From assembly GCA_013397115.1 (NCBI GenBank), contig VWZW01002569.1, forward strand, positions 1,226,766 through 1,290,765: a stretch of 64,000 nt of DNA, written 5' to 3'. The translations under genes and the position numbers were made by a program. Positions within the stretch are counted from its first letter, which is position 1, and every line of letters begins with the position of its first letter. Shown one piece after another: positions 11,643 through 24,768 of the stretch. This stretch comes from Edolisoma coerulescens. Its lineage: Eukaryota; Chordata; Aves; Passeriformes; Campephagidae. The notes under the pieces are model-generated. The model worked only from the letters and a program-made list of their open reading frames with translations. It was not told where the DNA came from and did not search any database.

Positions 11643-13805
11643 CTCCGCTCTCCGCGGCGCGGGGGATGCGCGGGTGCAGCGGGGCTGCCTCCCTCCCTCC
11701 CTCCCGCTCCGCTCCCCTCCCCTCGCACACACACACAAATACACACACATCGCACGCGCACGCACACGGATGTGGCACAGGCGCCCCATACACACGCCGC
11801 GTACACCACCACACGCCAGTGGATGTGCGTGCCTGAGTGCCTGCTGCACGCAAGCATGCGTGTCCCTTGGGGACATGCAGGACCCGTCCTGCTGGCCGGG
11901 ATAAATTGTGCCTGTCCCCGTCCCCGTGTCCCCCCGCTTTAAAATTTTCGAGGTGACAACGCTCAAAAGGCAGCGCGCCCGCGGGAGCGGCCGGGCGCGG
12001 GTGCGGGTGCCGGAGGGCGGCCGCCGCGCTGCCTTTGCGGCCCCACATTGGTATGCAGGCGGTGGCTGCGCCGCCAGGCAGACCTAAAAGGTGAGCCCAG
12101 GGGATGGGGGAAAGTCAATGCTTCATCAGTCCAGGGACAAATCGGGAAGTTGCAGAAAATGAAGGGAAAGATGTCAGGTATCCGGCCAGTGCCAGCAGGC
12201 AGACTTCGGGGAGGGGATGTGAAGCAGGATGAGTTTCTCCTTTCTAGGGCCAGGCTGATGAAAGGAAGTGGGGGAGATGACAGAAAAATGTGCATTGGAA
12301 GTTCTGGATGGTAGCGCTCCTTGTCTGGGCTCACTGACACTGCATTTCGTACGTGCTACTCCCTCTAAAAGGGTTAACGCTCAAGGGTTTACCGCATGCT
12401 CAAGCTGGGCAATTTCAGAAAATGTTGATAAAAAGTACACAATTGATGAACATGTACGTCCTGACCGTCTTGGGACACAAGAGGGGATGTATCCTGCCCA
12501 GACGTTTTCCCACCTGAGAGAATTTGTTGTTGGCTGTTTCTCCTCTTATTGTTTGGTTGTGTTGAGTACCCTGTGCTGAAGCAGAGAGACAGCAACATAT
12601 TGTGTTTAAAGTAGAAAAGACCTGCTGAAAGATAAATGGTCCCAAACACTTGGGCTGTAACTCTTTCTGTCCTTGACAGACAAGGTGTCAGGAATAGGAG
12701 CAAACTCCAGCTGCATGTGATATCCCTGCCAGGATGTATTCGGGTGCCACAGAGTGTGGGTGCGTGTACACAGTGGGGAATAGGAGAAAAATCAAATTCA
12801 CATTTAAAGCCGGGGAACAGGGACCTAGCCATCTGCAAAGTGTAATCGTATGATTCTGGATAATTTGACATTGAGTATTGCTGACTGAAGGCTCACCTTT
12901 GCAACGGGGTCTGTACATAGAGGAAACTGCTCAGAAGTCGATTCTCTTGCCATTTTGGTTTGTGCTTCTGTTTCGATTGTATTTCGAAGGGCTCTTGACC
13001 TGACTAGTTGATCAAACATGACATTACCGTTAACACACGCTACTAATGTGATTATAACAGCAGTGACATCAATGTTTCCTTGCCCTGCAACTACAGTAGC
13101 AATGCATTTGTTTACTTCCCCCATGCACGCTCTGAAATGTCTGTTACTCAACAGCTCTGAACAGCAAGGGAAGAGGGAGGAAGAGGGGGAAACTCTTACA
13201 GACATTTAAAAATGGATATAGCTCTGTTTCCCTTATGCATATAATTATATGGAAATAAAACAACCACCAAGTCCTCTTCATCTTGGTTTTTTTTTTCTCC
13301 CAGTCAGTACATTTGTTTTTACCTAAGTGGCAAAAACCTCTTCACACTTGGACATGTCAGGTTGTATCACATGTTCTCTTCCAAATTAACAGCAGTGCAC
13401 ACCTTCTGCCCCTCTCCCAGCTGGCTGGAGCTACTGGGTGAGATAGTTATAGAGGCTTTGCCATTTAGTGTTAATTGTTTCACAGTAAACCAAACTGTTA
13501 TTTATAGCACTGGATAAAATGTGGCAAATTAATGTAGTTTTCAGAAACTTTAAATATCAAGAGATATGTGTGCGGGTGATTAAATATCTGAAGTGTTGAG
13601 ATGACCAAATATATTTTGTACTACCTATCATAACTGACATTAATCAGCTTAATAATTGTAGAAACCATGAAATAGTCCATTCAGTTATTTTCTGATCATT
13701 AGTGTTTCCAGCTGGCTCATTATTATTTTAAGCATATTGTTTTTAGGAGACAAGATGTAGAATTTCTTTTTAATACCTGGTTTTGTTCTAAATAAGGTGC
13801 ATATA

Positions 13806-13825
13806 TATGTTTATATATAAACATA
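13806..13825. repeat. Perfect 20-bp AT palindrome
   Basis: TATGTTTATATATAAACATA equals its own reverse complement. It could extrude as a cruciform, but AT-rich palindromes of this size also occur by chance or as microsatellite derivatives. Confidence 0.9.
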
Positions 13826-13990
13826 CAGTAACATTTGTATGCATTCAAATGGATATTTTCCAGCCTGACAGAACTGAAAAATAAGCAGAGCAGTGATTAG
13901 CAGTATTGAATTTGATTTGTAGTTGTAGTCACAGATGTCTTGGCTTTGGTTCGATACTGCATGTGTTCATTATCCTGTGTTAGCAAATGC

Positions 13991-14017
13991 AAAGATCTAA
14001 AGATCTAAAGATCTAAA
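13991..14017. repeat. Octamer tandem repeat, three copies
   Basis: Three consecutive copies of AAAGATCT-type units (period 8) with a trailing AAA. The repeats are perfect, so it is a young or polymorphic minisatellite candidate. Confidence 0.85.
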
Positions 14018-17000
14018 TCCCACTTTTTCTATTCCTGTGATGCCTGATAGAAGGGAATGATATCCTGGCCTTGCTCAGCTCTGTGTGGAATTTTGCAGTT
14101 GGTTTTGACGGAGTCAGAAATATATTGGCAGATTAGCATTTGAATTTGTAACAGCATGATGTTACTAATGTTGAGAGAGATATTAAAACAGTAAAAAGGG
14201 TAGAATTGGTTACAGTGGAATACCCAGAGATCATATTGTTCTACTTATTTACTTATTTGCTCAGAAGTTTGGCGACGATTTTATTTCTATTTGGTGCTTG
14301 TGCTCATGCCCCAACTCAACAATTTTCAGCAGCTTGCTGTCTTTTAATGTAAGGTAGTGTTTCAAAGGTGAACTCTGAAATATCACCTGTGACTGAGATG
14401 CAGTGCATCAGGCAGATATAGATCACCTGTAAGTATTTTTTGCAGTAAGACTGGTTGTAACATCATGAGTAGTGCTTTTGTTTAAGGCAAAAACAACTTG
14501 TTATCGTGTTCCTACTTGAGCCTCCTACTTGAGGAGAAATTTTTACCATATTGCAAAAATTAGTAATTTCATGGTCTGAAAGTATGTTTTTAGTCCAAAA
14601 GTTATTTAATAGGCTGTTCAAAAATTATTGTGTTAGACGATACTTCAAATCTTTGCCTTTTTTGTGTGAAAAAGACTGTGAAGTTACCACTGCTTCATCA
14701 GCAGAAGTGTAATGAATTTTATGGATTAATTCCTACTGCAAGGTATCATACTATAGCATGGTCCCAGGAATCTTGTCACATCAGACTTAAAGATGCAGTA
14801 TCTTTCTGGATAAGTCATTCTTTACTCAATTCCTAGTCAGGCAAATTCCCTGAAGATTTATTAAATATTTTCTGTGAGTAACATGCAAGAAGAGAAACTG
14901 GGCAATGAACATCACAGATTTGCTTATTTTCTATTTTCTTCCTTATAAAATGGATTAATAAGAATCAGTGTCTTCATGGTATGCCCTCTGTGCATCTTAT
15001 ACCATTTCCCTAAAACAGGCTTAAAATGAGCATTGAAGATGATTCCAGCGTAGGAGGGTCTCTGCAGAGATGAAAGGTTAGCCAAGGTCCAAGGATGGAC
15101 AGTGCTGCATCCTCAAGATGTCCTTGTGTCATACGAGTGCTCAGCTGTACTTTTTCCCCTCCAGGTGAGTGTAAAGTAGAGAGCCTTCAGGCTGCTGTAA
15201 GGCAGGACACGTAGATCTGCCTCATGGAGCTCCAGCCCCATTTGTTGGAGGGCCCAGTCTAGGACTGATTTTCTACTGTCTGTTCTATGCAAGGTGATGA
15301 TTTTGTAGTTGCTCCTTGCAGCCTTAAAATCTGTGAGCCTTAGATTTTTGGTAATGTGACCAGCACTTGGCCCAATTTGTGTGTTTATAAACAGCTCGGA
15401 GGTGGGATTGTTGTGATTAACTGTACAATTGATGCCAGGATTCTAACACTTGAAACTGGCAGGGCCCTTTAAATGACAAATTTGGGGGCAATATATATAT
15501 ATTAGGGAATTCAGCTCAGGGAACAAGCGTATTAAACCTGCAGCATGAGCAGGCCATATCTTGCTTCTTGCTTTGCTAGAATAACAGTCTTGCCTTGGTA
15601 ATGTTAATACAAACTCTGGTGGTGGTGTAAGGGAGTTATAAAGAACAAGCTTATTTGCTCTTCACCTGAAGATCCAGCTCTGCTCCGGGTGTGGATGTGC
15701 CATTAGATGCTTGCCTGGCTGCTCCCTCCCTGCTGCGTGGCACCGCGTCAGGGCTGCAATTGGACATTCAAACATACAGGAAAGTTCCACTGCCATTTCT
15801 CAACGGATGACTTTTTCCCCAGTTTTCCTTTGATGCATGAGTGTTTTCTCCTTTTCCTTCTAAGCATTAATCCTCTGAACTGTGACTTAGTGCGTAATGC
15901 GGTTTGTAGACAAACTGCACGGATTGATTTTCCTGAAGTGGGCTGACCAAATGATGAGTGTCTTGGAAAGCAGCACACACTTGCTTATTTTTTGCTCTAC
16001 ATTAAGCTAGTTTTTTGGATGAAATATCCTAACATCTATTAAAATAGCTTTAAAAAACAAAAAAATATGGGTTACTTTTAATATGCATTGCTAGTATGGT
16101 CCCTGTAGTTGCATAGCAGCCTCTGCTTGTTAGAGGCATTCTGATAACTTTTAAAATTTTGCCCAAGTGAGAAAATTTGAGCTTTAGCTTGGAGGGGCTC
16201 ATAACACTGTCTGCTGTTGAGAATTACATTCTTATTTTGAATGTTTTGATATATTACTTTAGAATACTAAAGATATTTACTGGTGTTTTCACAAGTCATT
16301 AAATCATACGTAAGGGATATCAATAAGGTGACATTCAGAGTTTCATTGTAGAGCATAGTTTGAATATGGAAAAAAAGATGTGGAAAAAATTGCTTGTGAC
16401 TGATTAAGAAAGACAAAGGAATGGGAAAAGAAAGAAGAATGTTATATCAAGATGGAAGAAGAGAGACTCCAGAGTGTTCAAATTTTAAAAAGTGCAACTA
16501 ATGCAAAGTAAAATGAGAAGCTCTGAGGAAAAAATTTCCACCTTCCTGTACAGAAACTTTATGTACATATAAGTATGCATACATATGCGTGTATATATGT
16601 ATACACATTTGTACAGTCTATTGATTGAATTAGAAATTTGCAACTCTAGAGCAAGCTGAGAATCTTTACATGGATGATTTTTTTTTCCTTTTTCCTTGAA
16701 ACATGACTTTATTAATGCCCAATAGGAATTTACTTGGAAACCAGATAGTGTTGAGAACTCGATGATCAAACATGAGTGATATTGGATATTGGGGTTATAA
16801 ATGAATCATTTTTGTAAAGAAAATGTTAATGCTCTGTTCACTTTGGACAAAAATAATTCAGGTTATGAGGGCTGGAAGAAATACATTAGTAACAAATAGA
16901 TTTTATGTCTTGTGTTTTCCATTGACCTCAAAGAGACAAAGTCCTTACTTACCAGGGAAAAATCCTATTAGGTAATTAACCTATTATGACCAAGAAATAT

Positions 17001-17850
17001 ATGTGAGAAAAGAGCATCTCAGAGAGAAGATAGCAGAACTGTAATATTTTGGCTCAAACCGGTAATAGCCAACATCTTCTTGCAAAGGTACAAATGCACA
17101 AATCTTTGATGTAATACATCTTCTGTATTTATGTTTTTAAGTGCAAAGAATGAAAGAATCCTCCTGAATTTATGAGTGTTAAAACTTATGCACAGTGAAA
17201 CCTGCTGCAGGATTATTATGCTTTTTGAGTATTATGGTATTTTATGTAACACCTGAGTAAGAAAATGTTTTGGTTTTCATGAAATACAGCAATGTGTTTA
17301 CCAAGGGCTAGGGAAAAAAAAGCACCTTTTGTATGAATAGCCTCTTCTGTATTTATTACATATTGGGGTAAACGTGAACTCATGGAGAAAATTTTATTTG
17401 CTATTCAGTATCCATTTCAGTGGTGAGTTGTGTGTGCTGTGAACCCTATTAAATGAATACCCAACAAAGTCATTGTGATACCTACAGCAAAAATTAAGCA
17501 AGGTCTTCATTAAGTTGTGCTCTTCATAGAAACTATATATGACATAGGTAACCTGCAGTGCATGTTTCTTATATAACTCTCACAATTAATGTGCTCCTGA
17601 ACATACTATCATCACCTCCTTTGTGAGATAGGTGTATATAAATGGGCTTAAAAATAAGTTTACAACCAGTCTCTATTCTAATGACTTGTTTTTATTTTCT
17701 ACTGCAACGCCATTCTGACACGCTTAGTAGGGACGATAACTGAGTGGGAGTTCAATGAAGTCTTGGTATCAATGAAGATAAAAGGAAAACACTGAGCCCA
17801 CAGAAAGACATCAGTGTATGTTTCTAGTGACTGATACAGCATAATTCAAC

Positions 17851-18420
17851 TTGGCTGCAGTGAATTATGAAACATTGAAGTTTAAGATCCTTGGGTCAGT
17901 GAGGAGGGCGCACGGCAAGCTCGCTACCTTGCTAATCAGGAGAGCTGACTTTAGCCTCCTCAGGGATCTGCTTGGTAGAGTACTGTGGGATAAAGCCCTG
18001 GAGGGAAGAGGGGTCCAAGAAAACTGGCTCAGGGATTGCCTCTTCCATGACCAAGAGCAATGTTTCCCAAAAGAGAAGTCAGGCAAAAATGCCAGGTGGC
18101 CTATGTGGATGAACAAGGAGCTCCTGGACAAACTCCAACACAAAAAGGAAGCCTATAGAGGATGGAAGCAAGGATAGATAGCTTGAGAGGAACACAGTGA
18201 GGTTGTCTAAGCAGCCAGACATAGTTATAGGGTTAGGTAAGGTAAAGCCCTGATAGAATTAAATCTGGATGGGGACATCAAGGGCAACAAAAAAACCCCT
18301 TCTATAGGTATGTGAGTGATAAAAGGAAGACTAAGGAAAATGTTGCTCCTCTCCAGAAGGTGGTTTCCCAGGACATGGAGAAGACTGAGGAACTCTGTAA
18401 CTTTTTTCTTAGGTACATGA
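17851..18420 (+). pseudogene. Decayed CR1 ORF2 fragment (linker before reverse transcriptase)
   Basis: The translation carries the hallmark CR1 ORF2 segment between endonuclease and reverse transcriptase: WMNKELLDKLQHKKEAYRGW, then further along KALIELNLDGDIKGNKK, and in another frame SDKRKTKENVAPLQ and QDMEKTEELCNFF. These are in the order expected in a CR1 element. The frame is broken by stops just after 18175 and at several later codons, with a frame change near 18300, so no protein is made. The copy lacks both the endonuclease start and the catalytic reverse transcriptase. It is a dead remnant in the same orientation as the CR1 tail at 18936. Confidence 0.8.
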
Positions 18421-18479
18421 GTCAGCAATGTGCTCATGTCCTTGCTTCCTCTGGGGGCTTCCTTTTTGTGTTTGGATTT

Positions 18480-18935
18480 GAGCAGAAGCTCCTTCCACTA
18501 GAACAGATTGCACAAAGCCCCATCCAGCCTGGCCTTGAATACTTCAAGGAATGGGGTATCCACAATTTCTCTGGACAACCAGTTGCAGTCTTTTCACCAT
18601 CCTCACAGTAAAGAATTTATTCCTAAAATCTAATCTAAACTTTTCTAAGTCTAAATCTCTTTCAGTTTGAAGCCATTCCCCCTTTTCCTATCACTACATG
18701 CCCTTGTAAAATGTCCCTCTCCAGCTTTCTTGTACCCCTTTTTTTGGTACCGGAAAACTGCTATAAACTCTCCCCAGAGCCTTCTCTTCTCCAGGCTGAA
18801 AAGCCCATCTCTCAGTCTGTTATAGCAGAGGTGATATGTTCCCCATTTCCCTGTTCATTCCTGTGTCCCTCCTCTCAACCTGCTCCAACAGGTCCATGTC
18901 GTTTCTGCACTGAAGCCTCCAGAGCTGGAGTTGAG
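18480..18935 (-). mobile_element. CR1 3' region, minus orientation
   Basis: Reverse-oriented CR1 3' sequence includes the characteristic strings for fast-evolving avian CR1 copies, such as AGTAAAGAATTTATTCCTAA, TCCCTCTCCAGCTTTCTTGT and CCTTCTCTTCTCCAGGCTGA. The extreme 3' octamer end is missing on the left. It sits between plus-oriented CR1 pieces, suggesting insertion into, or rearrangement of, an older copy. Confidence 0.85.
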
Positions 18936-19065
18936 TAGTCTTCATCCTTGGAGGTTTTCAAGACCTCTTGAGCAACATGGTCTGACCTCAAAGCTGGCCC
19001 TGCTTTCTGAGACCTTCTGATGTACCTTCCAGCTTGAACTATCCTAGGATTGTAAGATCCTATCA
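18936..19065 (+). mobile_element. CR1 3' end, plus orientation
   Basis: CCTTGGAGGTTTTCAAGACC, GGTCTGACCTCAAAGCTG and a closing run like CTTCCAGCTTGAACTATCCT match the last part of a CR1 3' UTR in order. The terminal octamer repeat is degenerate (AGGATTGTAAGATCC). It may be the distal part of the element whose ORF2 lies at 17851-18420. Confidence 0.7.
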
Positions 19066-21648
19066 GGCATGTATTCTTGAGAGTCTTCTACGGGAATGAA
19101 CACTGGCTGGCTTGTTGTTATGCACTCTTTCCTTAACACTTAATGTGTGCTAGACAGGTAAACCAAAAGGGCAGAGGCACAGAACTGGGACTGGGACGGA
19201 GTGGGAATTTTTTCCCAGTAGTCCTGGTCATCCTTACATTTTACATCTACAGTTCCTACACTACACTCCTAATATGGTGAGGTGTGCAGCTGAAGTGGTA
19301 CCTGGCAGTGCACCCCTAGAGCTGAATGATCACTGTGTTCATACGTGGAGGATGAAGCTTTCACAGATCATAGTCGCCTGAAGGTTGAAGACAACAACTG
19401 CAATATACTTATAGCCTGTTTAATTCTTACACCTCTGTGGGGACTCCAGCACATTTCTAGGAACTGGAAATTAATTCAGTTACATTGCTCTGACTATAAT
19501 ATAATCATGCTGGGCATACTCTTGTGTGGTATAATTTTTATCAGTAATCTGATCCAATTTTTATCTTTGTGTTTGTCTTTGACTGTACAAAGCCTGTCAC
19601 ATTAACTGTCATGCCCATACAGGTAGTTGGTACAGTAGGGTTTTCAGGTACTGCCTGGCTTAAATGTGAACTGTGGCTTTGAAGAGAAAAACGATCTCAT
19701 GAGAAAGACATGCTTCAACACCAAACCTGTCATCTCATACCTGGGCCACTCACAGCTTATATTTAGGAGGAGAGCAGATTACTAACTAGAGAAAAAGGCA
19801 CTTAATAAAAAAGGCCATTGTACCTTTTCTTCCCAGGTAGAAAAAGCCTTCTCCTTAGCGCTTGGAGTTGTGCTGCAATACCGACTTGCCTGTCTGGATG
19901 GTGGGCAGACTCAGGGGAGAGCAGAGAAGCTGCACAAGGTGATAGTGGATCCCCTTTATTCTGACATTTCATTATACACCAAAGTGTAATCCAAATTTAC
20001 AAGACAGAGCTATCAAGAGTAATTATTTTCAGTGCAAATCCAAGATAAATGAGAGCTGCAGTGCATCTGTTGTCAGGGGTTTAAACAGTGATTCTCTCAC
20101 ATTAGTACACAGGCTCACTGCCACCCCCCACCTTATTAAACACATGAAAAGCCACATTTCTGTATCTCAGTTGTTTTTTTTTTTACTTGGAGATGTATCA
20201 AAAATGATGAAAACATTTTGAGCCTAGGAAAAAACCTTATATATTTGAATGCATAAACTGCTATTTTTGAGAATTCTGAAGTGACGTTAATTTTTTTCTC
20301 TCATGTGGGCTTACAAGCCTGGAGAGATTTTAAATTAAAAGTGGAAGAGCAACTTGCTTTTTACTTGAGTTCATGAAAACTCTCTTAGTTCTACAACTAA
20401 ATTGTGTATGAAGCAGTAAGGTCTTGTATTGTCTACTAAATTCACATGACAATTCCCTTTTTAAAATTTTACACACTATTCAGGTGAATAGATAGTATAT
20501 ATAATGTATTTATTCCATACTTCTATGAACCTGCTGCCTTTAGGAATTAAATGTTTTGACTGTTCCTGTTCCGGGAACAAGATATTGACACCAAATTCAT
20601 TCAGTTTGAGTCTGCATGTTGGAAGTGCTGTGAATTCCGAGGATAAACATGTGATGGTATTATGAAATAGTATTACCTTTATTATCAGCCAAGGGTTTCT
20701 TCTCTTCCTTTTGGCCACGCAAACAAACTCAGCTGGAAGGAGGGTAGAGCACAACAGATGAAGCCAGGACTGGCTTGGAAGACACTGCAGCCACTATTGT
20801 GAGTCATTCTCTTTTAATCACATAGGCAAAATCCTATGGGCATGTGGGATGATACATAAAGGAAGGCAGAATTTTGCTTGCTGTGGAGGAGCTGCTCATT
20901 TGTTACAGACATTCAGCTGACTTCAGTGGAGAGGTGCCAATTTCTGTTAGCAGAGCTTTGATTCTGAGGATACATATATGCATTAATAAACAGTTGGAGT
21001 CCTTCTTCAGGCTGCATAAAGTAGCAACCAAGTAAGTGATGCAGCTAGGATGACATCCAGCCACCTTTGTCACTCTTCAGCCTGTGTAGCCAAGTACCCT
21101 TTTTTGAGCTGATTTGGCAGTGATTGATGTAATACACAGAACTTAAAACTAGTAACATTTATTAATGTGTAATTAATGTGTGTTCTATACAAAATTTTGC
21201 TAAATTAACAGGCAAACGTTTACCTCATGAAATAGAACTGTTCATGATATATGGTTGAAAAACATAGCTGTGTAATGTGTGCTTTTGGTTCAGCAGATTT
21301 CATGAAAGAAAGTGAAAGAATCAGCACTCCTGAGAACCTCTGTATGAACCAAAATGGAGTAATTCTTGGATAAGCTTGTGGATATTCTGCAACTATTTTA
21401 TGAATGTCAGCTAGGCAAACAAGACTTCTTATACAAACTGTGGTCCTCTGGATGATTAGGGAAATCAAACGGTTCTTGTGATGACTGTAAAAATAACTTA
21501 AAGCCTCTTGAGATTCAGCAAGAAGAAGGTTCACTGAAAGGCAGCATCCTGGATGGCATGTACCAGTGGTAGCTGTGCTTTGGGGGGTGGGAAAAGTTTT
21601 TCAGGGTACCTCGCTAGTAGCTGGAAGAAAAGATTAATATACAGTATA

Positions 21649-21673
21649 GGATGGATGGATGGATGGATGGATG
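21649..21673. repeat. (GGAT)n microsatellite
   Basis: About six perfect copies of GGAT, degrading into ATGCATGG on the right. It creates a run of Met-Asp-Gly-Trp codons in overlapping frames, which is not a real protein. Confidence 0.9.
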
Positions 21674-23367
21674 CATGGACAGGTGTCAGGCAAATCCTCT
21701 GGGGAGTGGCAAACCCCAGGCCCATTTCTCACGTGGAGAGGCACTTTGCAGACAGAAGAGTCTACCTGATAGACTCTCTCCAGCGTCTGGCGAGGAGTGG
21801 AGCTGCAGAGCTGTGATGTCAGGACATGCTGTACTGTGGCAGTCATTCTTTGGTGCAGTCTCAAAAACAAGCTCAGATGCACAATATGATGTTTAGAGTG
21901 ATGTGCCTTATCAAACAACCTGATGTTGTGACCTAGCATGGGCATGCAGCAATCTGCTTATTGGATATTATATTAAATAATATTTTGGTCTGTGTAGTAA
22001 AATGCATTTCTTAATTTGCCATTTTTAAGATAGCTGTTGTTTGAATTAAGCCCGTGAATAACCTTTCTTTTACAGTCCTGTGATTCCTGCACTGGTACTG
22101 TAACTTCATTTCTTTTTGACCTACATTTGTATGAGTAGAGCAGTTGCTTAAACTGTGAAATCCATTTATTTTTCTCCTACCATTTCAGTTAGTAAGTAGT
22201 TTCAAAACTCTTATGTTGTAAGAGTGTAATGTTGTTCTCATAACCGGCTGGATGGTGTCTACTCCTTGATTTCAGTTCCAACACAATCTCTTCATGCTTT
22301 TTTATGCTAACATGCAGCCCTATAGCCACCTACCAGCCTCAGCCTCCTCCCACCAGAGCTGTTCTGCTGGAAACCTATGCTGGATTTCCTTTCTCCCATG
22401 TAGGCAGCAGGTTTTGTGCCCTGATAGGGGACAGACTGAAAAATGCAAAATTATCATCACCTCTGAGCGTCACAAGAGAGGAGAATAAGCACTTTCAAAG
22501 CAGAAAGTGACTACATTTTTCTTTCCCTTGCTGTAATAGTAGCAGATGGCACTTGTGGCCCAGAATAATTTGTCCTTTGAATAATGGTCCTTGCTAAGGA
22601 AAGCTTGATTTTGCTCTTTCCCATGTGTAAAAAGTTAATTTTTAAAAATTTAAACCCACATGTAAATCTTCTTATTTATCTGCATTTTCCTGGCTTCTTT
22701 TTTACCAAATATAATGGTTCTGTTTTCAAAAACATTCTGTGTAATATCTGTTACATTAAGGTTTGCACCAAAAGGGTTTGTTAGTGAGAGTTTAAAGAGA
22801 TGTTACACAAACGCACGTATGTGCACGCATTCATTACCAGTGATGCTTGAATTGAAAGTGGTCACTTCATTTCTCTATTACCACCAAACAGATCTTGATT
22901 TCCTTGTTTTGCTTATTTTTTGGCCACAGTTTATTACATTTTATTACACAGTTTATGAGCTGGATCAGTGCCCCAGAAATGAAGGGTGAAACCACTTGGT
23001 TTGAGAAAGTAGCTCCTGGAACTCCCGACAGTGTGAAGTTTCTATGGCTTTTCATTACACTTATGCCAACAGGAGTGAGAATGGAAATAAAAAATAAACT
23101 CCATTGCAAATTAAAGGCACTCCTGAATTAACTTTCTGGATGGGCTTTATCTCTGGTCAAGATAGTTGTCCACCCATGCCTGTTTCCTTTCCTACTCAGC
23201 ACCTTGGGTAAAGGATTCTCTCTTTTGAGAGAATACTCAGCTTTGATATGTGGAATGCCCTTATTTTGATGCTGAAGCACCACAGAAACTCTATGGTGTT
23301 ACAACCAATACTGAGATTTGGAAAGTCACTTGATTTTCACCTGACCTGGACTTGCTCATCCATCTAT

Positions 23368-23398
23368 CTAGCTAGCTAGCTAGCTAGCTAGCTAGCTA
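23368..23398. repeat. (CTAG)n self-complementary microsatellite
   Basis: Nearly eight perfect copies of CTAG. The unit is its own reverse complement, so the whole 31-base tract is palindromic and could fold back. It is followed by a strongly AT-rich stretch to about 23470. Confidence 0.92.
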
Positions 23399-24736
23399 TA
23401 ATTATATAAATTTTGTAATTTGATATAAAATGAAAATTATAAAATCCTAATATATAGTTTTATATTAAAAAGCAGTCTAAAGACATATGTGTACAGAAAC
23501 CTACATCAGGAAATTAGGAATAATTAAGGAGGGAAGAAAGGAGGAGTTACTTTTAGATTGCTTGTTAGGTACATCACTGAAATACTATATTGTTTATTAC
23601 TTACTTAAGGACAAAATGAATAAATAGAAGTAAAGAATAAACAAAATTTATTCCATTAAGAAAGGTTTTCTGTGTCAGGGACTAAACCAAATCATAAACA
23701 TATTTCTATAAGCATCTCACAAAAAAACCTTGCACTTTTTCACAGTTATCACTATTGCAAGTTTTTTCGGTTTATATTTGAGGGTGGTTTATGCCTTTTT
23801 AACCGTGCAAGACCTACTGGGAAAGGCCTAGTCAATCATAGAGAAAATTATTGATTTTCCTCTAAGTTTAAGTGCACTGGTGTGGAAAGGATGGTCTTAC
23901 ACTTCTAAAATATTTTTCAAATGTAAACAGCAGTCGACTTTGACCAGCCTGCATTTGTGTTTGCTGAAGACCCAGCACCCTGGAGGCAGAAAACTGAAGT
24001 AGTAGGAATAATACAATATCACTGTAAAAATAGAACAAAGACTGTAATAACAGAAATAATATCCAGCCTCTATACTGTAAATACAAAAACAGTGTACACC
24101 ATTATGTCCGAACACTTTACAGAAAAGATGGGTGTTAGTCCCCCTGCTTTAAAGGAGAGCAAACTGAAGCTGGGGAGGCTGGGGGCACTTCCTTGAATTC
24201 TCTGCTCTTCCTAGTGGAAGAATTAGGCTTACAAACCGACTCTCTATATCCCAGTCCAGTGAGGTGCCCTTGAAACTACTCTGGAAGAAGATAATGATGT
24301 TGGTGATTACTGTGTTTTGATCTGAGAATGTAGTGGTAATGGATTGCGTATCATACGCTATCATTTTATGTAATTTTTCAAACATTTATAAATAATTCAA
24401 ACTTTAGGTTGGATGTGGCACATTAAAGTTTATCTCATCACATACCCTTGTCTTTTTGCATCAAAGGAACGTTGGAGACAGTGCTGACATGTTATAGCCA
24501 TTAAATAAAACGTGAGATTTTGAAATGAATGACATTTCAGTACAAGACTTTGGCTTATAATGGTAAAGTAAGACCTTTGCTAATAAATCTGGTTAGAGCA
24601 CTGCCATTCCGAGGAGTATATTGACATTGGAAACCTTTGTCATTTAAAAAAAAAGACTAAAGGCTGTTTTTGACAAGATGAAAGAGGGTTGTTGGGTAGA
24701 GAGGGCAGGGTTCTTTACTGTGACCATTCCTCTTAA

Positions 24737-24768
24737 ATAATATGTCATTATTTTTAACGACATATTAT
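24737..24768. repeat. 10-bp inverted repeat with 12-base loop
   Basis: ATAATATGTC is matched exactly by its complement GACATATTAT. It is a small stem with no neighbouring terminator or repeat ends to explain it. Confidence 0.8.

Larger units (their letters stand above)
10640..12090 (+). promoter_or_regulatory. CpG island, putative promoter of the microprotein gene
   Basis: There is dense CpG dinucleotide content, many GC-box-like strings, long CGG and GGA runs and no TATA box, as in vertebrate CpG-island promoters. A 182-base N run interrupts it, so the transcription start cannot be placed. The only compact, non-low-complexity coding frame in it starts at 11254 on the plus strand. The downstream edge (about 11720-11815) is a CA/CG-rich purine-pyrimidine tract. 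The many long frames on both strands here are artefacts of stop-poor GC-rich sequence. Confidence 0.8.
12091..17850. other. AT-rich DNA, possible intron of the microprotein gene
   Basis: There is no convincing exon. A polyadenylation hexamer AATAAA occurs at 13254-13259, which would end an unspliced transcript from the first CpG island at about 2 kb. Otherwise it holds only short repeats listed separately and AT-rich unique sequence. Confidence 0.5.

Noticed and set aside
11418..12340. Long overlapping frames on both strands just after the microprotein
   Set aside because: Same compositional artefact plus CA/GT repeats; no motifs and mutually overlapping on opposite strands.
13951..13965. 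tRNA B-box-like GGTTCGATAC
   Set aside because: No matching A box at the right distance and no cloverleaf could be drawn.
18312..18611. 99-codon frame possibly a gene
   Set aside because: Its first part is CR1 ORF2 sequence and its second part is antisense CR1 3' UTR; a fusion of repeat debris.
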